This document shows, piece by piece, positions 59,003-64,000 of a stretch of 64,000 bases of DNA; the first letter of the stretch is position 1; each line of letters starts with the position of its first letter. This stretch comes from Haloarchaeobius salinus (GTDB lineage Archaea; Halobacteriota; Halobacteria; Halobacteriales; Natrialbaceae). The DNA lies in assembly GCF_024464185.1 (NCBI RefSeq), contig NZ_JANHAU010000001.1, positions 806,001 through 870,000 on the forward strand. The letters run 5' to 3'. The position numbers and the translations under genes are program-made. A model generated the notes under the pieces. That model saw only the letters and a program-made list of their open reading frames with translations. It was not told where the DNA came from and made no database searches.

Positions 59003-60514
59003 ATGGATAGCGCACCCTCGGAGACCCAGGACAGGGGGGTCTCGGAGCTGTTGGGGCTCGTCTTGCTGTTCGGCATGGTCGCTGTGGGCATCGCGGCCAT
59101 CCTGCTCGCAGGGTCGGTAGCGGTCGACAGTATCCAGGAGGAGGCATCGGTCAGTTCGGCGCAGATGGGGATGCACGAACTCGACTCACGCGTCGGCGAT
59201 ACGACCGGCGGGCCGGTCGGCATCGACCTCGAGAGTCGCGACGGCGTCTACCGCGTCGTCAGGAACGGCTCGGTCAGCTTCACGGTGAACGGGCAGGCGA
59301 ACTGTTCGACCACGACCCCGCTTGGGAGCGTCCAGTACCACGACCGGCGGGGCAACCGGCTCGCCTACGAGGCCGGTGGTATCTGGCGGCTCGACAGCGA
59401 CGGCGGCATCTCGATGGTGTCCGCGCCCCAAATCGACCACGACGACGGCCAGCTGACGATGGACCTCACGAACATCTCGGGCGAGTTCGACGGCGGGCAG
59501 GCAGTGATGCGGTCCGCCGAGACGAGCGCCGACGACGACATCGTCGAGGAGCTCTACCGGGGCGGCGATGGCTGCTTCCCTCCCGAGACCATCACGATCA
59601 CCGTTGAGAGCCAGTTCTACGAGGCGTGGGGCCGGTACTTCGAGGGCACGCTGAACGAGTCGACGACCGTCGTCGACGACGACGCACGCACCGCGAGCGT
59701 CGAGCTCCCCATCGACTCGACGTTCTCGGTGAACAGCTCGAACGACTCCGTCACCTCGAGCACGCAGTTCAACGCGACCGTCGAGCTGCTCGGGACGGAG
59801 CTGTCGGGGCTCTCGGGCGACCGGGCGATTTACGGGCCGACGACGTTCCGCGTCGTCGCTGGCGGTGACGAGTACACGCCTTGGCCGGACGGCGACCCGG
59901 ACGACGCCATCGCGGACGACCCCGCGGAGGACGACGTGAACGACCCGACCGAGGGCGAGTACCAGCATTACGAGCTGAACGACTACCCCGCCGGCACGTC
60001 CATCACCGTCAGAGCGACCTCGTGGTCGTGTGGGTGGTGGTACGATGGCGAAGACACCGGACAGGACATCACCGTCGGCGGTGATTCCTACGACCAGTGG
60101 CGCTGCACCGACCTCGACGAGGACGACGAGCGCATCTCGCTGAACTCCACCGGCGAGAGCTCGAACCTCGTCGTGCTGCAGGACGGCGAGGAGGTGCCGA
60201 GCTTCGGGGCGGCAGGACCCGAGCAGCGTGGGCTCGACGAGATCCTCGGCTCGCGCATCGACGACACGGGGACGCTCCAGCTCGCACCCAACGAGGTCGT
60301 CTTCCTCTACGAGCTCTCGGAGCCCGACGCGGACCCCGAAGACGCCGACGGCTCCGGCGACCCGGACTACAACGACGCGGTCGTGCTCGTGACCATCGAG
60401 CAGTCGTGGAACAGCACGAGCGACTTCTCCATCCGCATCGAGAAGGACCAGATAATCGTCGAGGAGGACGACGAGGAGAACAGCGTGGTGGCGAGCCTGT
60501 CCCCGTCAGCCTGA
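59003..60514 (+). CDS. pilin-like secreted protein (DUF7289-like)
   Basis: A 503-residue protein. The N-terminus QDRGVSELLGLVLLFGMVAV is a type IV pilin/archaellin-like signal, with likely cleavage just before the hydrophobic helix. The large exterior part is Asp/Ser/Thr-rich and beta-structured, with a cysteine-containing segment (SWSCGWWYDGE) and several N-glycosylation sequons (NSSN, NSTG, NGS). I recall this as DUF7289. It probably forms or decorates surface filaments. An AT-rich region (58782-59002) with TATA candidates precedes the ATG at 59003. Confidence 0.7.
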   Translation: MDSAPSETQDRGVSELLGLVLLFGMVAVGIAAILLAGSVAVDSIQEEASVSSAQMGMHELDSRVGDTTGGPVGIDLESRDGVYRVVRNGSVSFTVNGQANCSTTTPLGSVQYHDRRGNRLAYEAGGIWRLDSDGGISMVSAPQIDHDDGQLTMDLTNISGEFDGGQAVMRSAETSADDDIVEELYRGGDGCFPPETITITVESQFYEAWGRYFEGTLNESTTVVDDDARTASVELPIDSTFSVNSSNDSVTSSTQFNATVELLGTELSGLSGDRAIYGPTTFRVVAGGDEYTPWPDGDPDDAIADDPAEDDVNDPTEGEYQHYELNDYPAGTSITVRATSWSCGWWYDGEDTGQDITVGGDSYDQWRCTDLDEDDERISLNSTGESSNLVVLQDGEEVPSFGAAGPEQRGLDEILGSRIDDTGTLQLAPNEVVFLYELSEPDADPEDADGSGDPDYNDAVVLVTIEQSWNSTSDFSIRIEKDQIIVEEDDEENSVVASLSPSA

Positions 60515-60542
60515 GCGGTGCGGGTGCGCTCGCGTCGGCCGG

Positions 60543-61724
60543 CTACTTCTCGACGATGCTCTCCTCGATGGCCTCACCGAAGTGCCGGGCGGTGTCCTCG
60601 TAGTAGACCAGCAGCTCGTCACCCTCCGCGAGGTCGGTGATGGCCGTCCGGCCGTCGCGCGTGTGGACCTTGATGGTCTCGGCGTTCTGCAGCAGCGTCT
60701 CGAACCGGTCGCCGTCGCGCTCCAGTTCGACGCGGAACATCGGGCGCTGCTCGATCTTCGCGCGGCCGACGATGGCCTCGCGGGTGTGGCCCTCGGTGTC
60801 GACGACCTGCACCTCGTCGCCGGAACCGACCTCGCTCAGGTACTTCGTCCCGCCGCCGGGCGTGCGGACGTACGCGTGGACCGCCCCGGCGTTCACGCGG
60901 AACGGCCGCGAGGCGACGTAGGGCGACTCCGCGGTCTCGGCGTGGACGAACACCAGTCCGCGGCTCATCGAGCCGACGAGCATCCCCTCGTCGTGGTCGA
61001 GCAGCGAACCGGTATCGACGCAGACCCGGTCGGCGCTCCCGGTCTGTTCGACGGTGCGGACCGTCGCCCACGAGAGGTCCAGCTTCTCGCGCTCTGTCTC
61101 GTCCCGGACCTCCACCGTGCGCCGGATCTCGTCCGGGTCGTCGCTGTCGAGCAGCACGGCGTCCGCGCCTGACTCCAGCGTCTCGAACGCCGTCCGGGCG
61201 TCCTCCGCGTTCGAGACACCCGCCACGAGGCTCGTCTCGTCGCCGATGCGCGCGATGAGGTTCTCAAGCGGGATGATGGTCCAGTCCTCGCCGACGACGA
61301 TGGTGTAGTCCGCTGTCTCTGCCGCCGCCTCGGCGAAGCGCTCGTACTCCTGGCCCATGATACGCACGTACGCCCCGTCGGCGTTGCCCCGCCGCAGCGT
61401 CGAGAGGTCCGCAGAGCCCGAGAGGTCCGCCGGGAAGTCGACCGTGCCGTCGCCCTCGCCCTCCTTCCCGACGACGTACGCGTCCGGCTCGGCCGGCTCC
61501 TCGAGCTCCTCGGCCTCGCCCTCCGCGTCGTCGATGACGTCCACGTCGCCGCCGCTCCGGAACGCCGCCACGTTCACCGCACCGAGCTCGCGCACCCGCT
61601 CGACGTCCCAGTCGTCGACGAGCACCCAGTCCACGCCGGCCTCCAGGCCGGCGGTGATGCGGCGCTTCCGCGCCTCCCAGTCGCCGACGGCGTCGTCGGC
61701 CTTCAGCCAGACTTCGCGTGTCAT
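60543..61724 (-). CDS. 3-dehydroquinate synthase II (archaeal)
   Basis: A 393-residue enzyme of the archaeal route that forms 3-dehydroquinate from 2-amino-3,7-dideoxyheptulosonate, replacing the classical AroB. Markers: MTREVWLKADDAVGDWEARK at the start, VVGEDWTIIPLENLIARIG in the middle and DTGSLLDHDEGMLVGSMSRG with SRPFRVNAGAVHAYV toward the end. An acidic insertion is present near residues 70-90. The start at 61724 is the family start. The dehydroquinase aroD nearby performs the next step. Confidence 0.92.
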   Translation of the reverse strand: MTREVWLKADDAVGDWEARKRRITAGLEAGVDWVLVDDWDVERVRELGAVNVAAFRSGGDVDVIDDAEGEAEELEEPAEPDAYVVGKEGEGDGTVDFPADLSGSADLSTLRRGNADGAYVRIMGQEYERFAEAAAETADYTIVVGEDWTIIPLENLIARIGDETSLVAGVSNAEDARTAFETLESGADAVLLDSDDPDEIRRTVEVRDETEREKLDLSWATVRTVEQTGSADRVCVDTGSLLDHDEGMLVGSMSRGLVFVHAETAESPYVASRPFRVNAGAVHAYVRTPGGGTKYLSEVGSGDEVQVVDTEGHTREAIVGRAKIEQRPMFRVELERDGDRFETLLQNAETIKVHTRDGRTAITDLAEGDELLVYYEDTARHFGEAIEESIVEK

Positions 61725-61983
61725 AATCCAACGGTCGAAGGGCGGTGGCTTGAACGTGGCGTTCGTGACGAGTACAGCAGGTGATGGTGAGATCGGTAGC
61801 AGACTGCGGAGACGGTCCCGGTAGCGTCGACAACAGCCAGGAACCCCCGGCGAGCTACGCTCCCGCGGCTCCCTCTCGGCGCTTCTCGTCCCTCGCGCAG
61901 TCTCGTCAGCGCGCGCCGCCCGGCTGGTCAACTGTCGATGCGGGCCAGAAGTTTACACTAGCTGTAAACCTTCTGGGTCCGCG
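61725..61983. other. intergenic segment upstream of the DHQ synthase II gene
   Basis: This 259-base segment contains the third copy of the dispersed repeat (61838-61976). The DHQ synthase II promoter lies just upstream of 61724. No ORF of haloarchaeal composition crosses it. Confidence 0.4.
61838..61976 (+). repeat. composite intergenic repeat, copy C, degenerate head and GTTTACA palindrome
   Basis: The head is a variant, CAGGAACCCCC at 61838-61848, followed by GAGCTACGCTCCCGCGGCTC as in the other copies. It ends with a stem at 61945-61976: CCAGAA-GTTTACA / TGTAAAC-(C)-TTCTGG, 13 pairs around a CTAGC loop with one bulged base. The GTTTACA arms are shared with the tail of copy B at 9116-9136. 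The palindrome ends 8 bases before the stop codon of the PurD-like gene, so it may also act as a terminator. Confidence 0.55.
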
Positions 61984-63300
61984 TTACGACTGCGGCCCCA
62001 GATACCCCCACGCCTGCAGGCGGTCGCCCTCGCCGTCGATCCAGCGTTCGCCGATGTCGTCGCGGTAGTACATGTTCGGCATGACGATGTCGCCGATGCG
62101 GCCGTAGGCCTGTTCGCGGGCCTCGGCCATCGTCTCGCCCTTCCCGGTGACGACGATTGGCATGCCGTTGTCGCCGGCGGCGCGCCACTGGCCGTCGACG
62201 TTCTTCGCGTCCTCGAGGTGGATGCCCTTCCGGCTCTCGGTCTCGAAGACGACGGCGGCGTTGCGGGAGTTCTCGTCGTAGGTCTTCGGGTCGTCGAACG
62301 GGAACGGTGGGAGGACGACCCGGACGCCGATCTGGTAGCCCCGGTGGACCGCGAGGTCGGGGTCGTTCCCGTGGGCGAGGTCGTAGAAGAACTCCCCCGT
62401 GTTGGACTCGAAGGACTCCTCCTGGAGGGCGATGGTCGGGTAGCCGAAGCGCGGCGTGAACTCCAGCGGGTAGATGCCGGTCTCGTTGACGATGCAGTTG
62501 ATGTCGATGCTGCCGACGTAGCCCTCGTCGGCGAGCCAGCCCTCCAGTTTGCCCAGCGTCTCCTCGAACAGGCGGTTGCGCCCGGCCCAGAACATCGAGG
62601 TGCCCATCTCGCCGGTGGAGGGGCCGATGTTGCCCGGGAAGAGCTTCTTGTGCTCGAAGTTGAAGTTCACCTCGTCGACGAAGGAGTTCCCGTCGAAGAA
62701 GCCACAGACGGCGATCTCCACACCGTCGACCTTGCGCTGGAGCTGGAACCCCTTCATCCGGTGGCCCCAGGCCTTCTCGTAGGCACGGAGCACGTCGACG
62801 ACGTCGCTGCCGTCGTCCTCGCTGCCGACGTACAGCAGGCGCTTGACGTTCTGGACCTCGCCCAGGGGTTTGATGACGTACGGGGCGGGGTGCTCCCTGA
62901 CGTGCTGGATGGCCGCGTCGAAGTCGTGGAACACGTGGTGCTCGATGGTGTTCACGCCGTGGTCCTCGAGCACGTCCATCGCGTACCCGCGGTCCTCCTC
63001 GAGACGGTCCGTGTTCGGGGTGCCGCCCACGACCGCGGTCCCCGCCTCGCGGAGCTCCCGGGCGAGCGCACCGGTGCCGACGTCGTCGCCGACCCAGATG
63101 TCGTCGAAGACGACGACGTCGGCCCAGTCGACCTCGGCCTCCCAGTCGTCCGTCTTCGGGACGAAGCCATCGCCGATCTCCCGGTCGCCCGGGGCGTCGA
63201 TGTAGTACTTCACGTCGTGGCCCTCGCGGTGGACCTGCCAGGCGAGGTCGGTGATCAGTGCGGCGTCGGCGGAGACGAACAGGAAGCGTCTTGTGTCCAT
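61984..63300 (-). CDS. PurD-like ATP-grasp ligase, substrate unknown
   Basis: A 438-residue ATP-grasp protein related to phosphoribosylamine-glycine ligase: FNFEHKKLFPGNIGPSTGEM corresponds to the DHKR...GPNTGGMG signature, and GYVGSIDINCIVNETGIYPLEF and RFGYPTIALQEE follow as in PurD. The N-terminus, however, starts MDTRRFLFVSADAALITDLA rather than VLVVGxGGREHA, and HVVIKPLGE-type ATP-loop residues differ. It is probably a paralogue acting on another amine and acid. The ATG at 63300 is chosen because upstream codons lie in the promoter. Confidence 0.75.
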   Translation of the reverse strand: MDTRRFLFVSADAALITDLAWQVHREGHDVKYYIDAPGDREIGDGFVPKTDDWEAEVDWADVVVFDDIWVGDDVGTGALARELREAGTAVVGGTPNTDRLEEDRGYAMDVLEDHGVNTIEHHVFHDFDAAIQHVREHPAPYVIKPLGEVQNVKRLLYVGSEDDGSDVVDVLRAYEKAWGHRMKGFQLQRKVDGVEIAVCGFFDGNSFVDEVNFNFEHKKLFPGNIGPSTGEMGTSMFWAGRNRLFEETLGKLEGWLADEGYVGSIDINCIVNETGIYPLEFTPRFGYPTIALQEESFESNTGEFFYDLAHGNDPDLAVHRGYQIGVRVVLPPFPFDDPKTYDENSRNAAVVFETESRKGIHLEDAKNVDGQWRAAGDNGMPIVVTGKGETMAEAREQAYGRIGDIVMPNMYYRDDIGERWIDGEGDRLQAWGYLGPQS

Positions 63301-63493
63301 GGTTGGGGTGATGTGTCGTCGAGGACGCTCGTCGGGACGTCCACGTGGCACCGACGACCGCCACGGTGAAAAACGGGTCCGTTATGTGCCCGGCGTGTGG
63401 CCGACGGACGCGGCGGTTTCGTCGGTTCGACAGGAATTACAGGACGCGATACTGGAGAAATTTAAGTGAGTACGCGTTCCACTCTGGGTCAAC

Positions 63494-64000
63494 ATGCGAC
63501 TGATCGTGGCACTCGTCGGTCTCGCGGTGCTCGTCTCCCCCCTGACCGTGGCCGCCACCCCGGCGGCATCGGCGAGCACGGCCGAGGCCGACGTGACACT
63601 CCGTGTGACCGTGGTGAACGCGCAGGGTGACCCCCTGGGCAACGCCGAGGTGACGGTATCGTACGACGGCGAGGAAGTGACCAGCGGGACGTTCTCGAAC
63701 GGCGAGGCGCTGTTCGACGTGCCCGAGGGCGCGACCGTCGAGATCATGCCGAGCCACCCGATGCTCGTCAAGAACAACCCGATGACGGTCGAGAACGTCA
63801 CGGACGGCACCGAGGTCTCGGTGACGATGCACCCGGCCGCGACCGGGCAGGTATCCGTCGTCGACGGCAGCGGCAACGGCGTCACCGATGCGAGCGTCCA
63901 GCTCCGCAAGGAGGGGCGGACGGTGCTCGCCGCGACCGGGAGGACCGGCAGCGACGGGACGTACACGACGCCGGAGCTCGAGCGGGGCAACTACACCGTC
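63494..64000 (+). CDS. secreted protein with carboxypeptidase-regulatory-like repeats, 5' part
   Basis: The first 169 codons are visible; the gene continues beyond the window. A Sec signal (RLIVALVGLAVLVSPLTVAA, likely cut after ATPAASA) is followed by two similar beta-sandwich units, VTLRVTVVNAQGDPLGNAEV and TGQVSVVDGSGNGVTDASV, of the carboxypeptidase regulatory-like/PEGA type found in haloarchaeal surface proteins. A TATA-like AAATTTAAG at 63459-63467 lies about 28 bases before the ATG at 63494. Confidence 0.75.
   Translation, partial: MRLIVALVGLAVLVSPLTVAATPAASASTAEADVTLRVTVVNAQGDPLGNAEVTVSYDGEEVTSGTFSNGEALFDVPEGATVEIMPSHPMLVKNNPMTVENVTDGTEVSVTMHPAATGQVSVVDGSGNGVTDASVQLRKEGRTVLAATGRTGSDGTYTTPELERGNYTV

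Noticed and set aside
1-64000. tRNA, rRNA, 7S RNA or RNase P RNA
   Set aside because: I scanned the gaps for cloverleaf landmarks and the familiar conserved cores and saw none; this was by eye only.

Overview
The window is a chromosomal segment of a halophilic archaeon (class Halobacteria). The evidence is the very GC-rich coding sequence with G/C-ending codons, acidic proteins, TATA boxes about 25-30 bases ahead of often leaderless start codons, a TFIIB gene, archaeal SMC/ScpA, type II dehydroquinate synthase, an AglD-type glycosyltransferase, Tat lipoproteins, a halocyanin-like cupredoxin and many small haloarchaea-only families. I could not determine the genus. I found no tRNA, rRNA, insertion sequence, integrase or CRISPR array, so this looks like core chromosome with small intergenic repeats.

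Layout. 1-5.7 kb: zinc-ribbon protein, CARF-like/winged-helix regulator, valyl-tRNA synthetase, two membrane proteins. 5.7-9.2 kb: pyridoxal phosphate synthase PdxS and homoserine kinase, bordered by two hairpin-rich intergenic repeats. 9.2-14.6 kb: two flavoprotein oxidoreductases and small haloarchaeal proteins. 14.7-18.1 kb: carbamoyl-phosphate synthase large subunit. 18.2-21.9 kb: a translationally coupled operon of a transducer (chemoreceptor-like) protein, a 2Fe-2S ferredoxin, a membrane protein and a cupredoxin lipoprotein. 22-25.5 kb: PrsW-like protease, an NmrA-like protein, and carA on the minus strand, divergent from an Lrp-type regulator. 25.6-31.9 kb: Lrp, a type I IPP isomerase without its usual cysteine, a quinone reductase-like dehydrogenase, MoaB, a structured gene-free region and a phosphoribosyltransferase. 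31.9-38.5 kb: MATE transporter, PQQ-type beta-propeller, MTA phosphorylase, HEAT protein, bacterio-opsin-activator-like regulator. 38.6-44.1 kb: condensin operon (coiled-coil protein, smc, scpA). 44.2-52.7 kb: metG, pyk, NfeD and stomatin pair, DNA-binding proteins. 52.9-64 kb: AglD-like glycosyltransferase, TFB, type I dehydroquinase, a pilin-like secreted protein, dehydroquinate synthase II, a PurD-like ATP-grasp enzyme and the start of a secreted protein.

How parts work together. carA and carB lie about 6 kb apart but carry related palindromes upstream; the regulator next to carA is an obvious candidate to bind both. The two dehydroquinate enzymes catalyse adjacent steps of the archaeal shikimate route. 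ScpA and SMC form the condensin core. The transducer operon combines a sensor with almost no extracellular domain with two electron carriers, and is the best candidate in the window for an undescribed system (redox sensing or energy taxis). Other leads are a 69-base perfect tandem array inside scpA, a possible structured RNA at 29.64-29.88 kb, a valine-rich mini-ORF before valS, a TrmB-like site before pyk, and composite repeats with a shared head motif, some ending in a GTTTACA palindrome.
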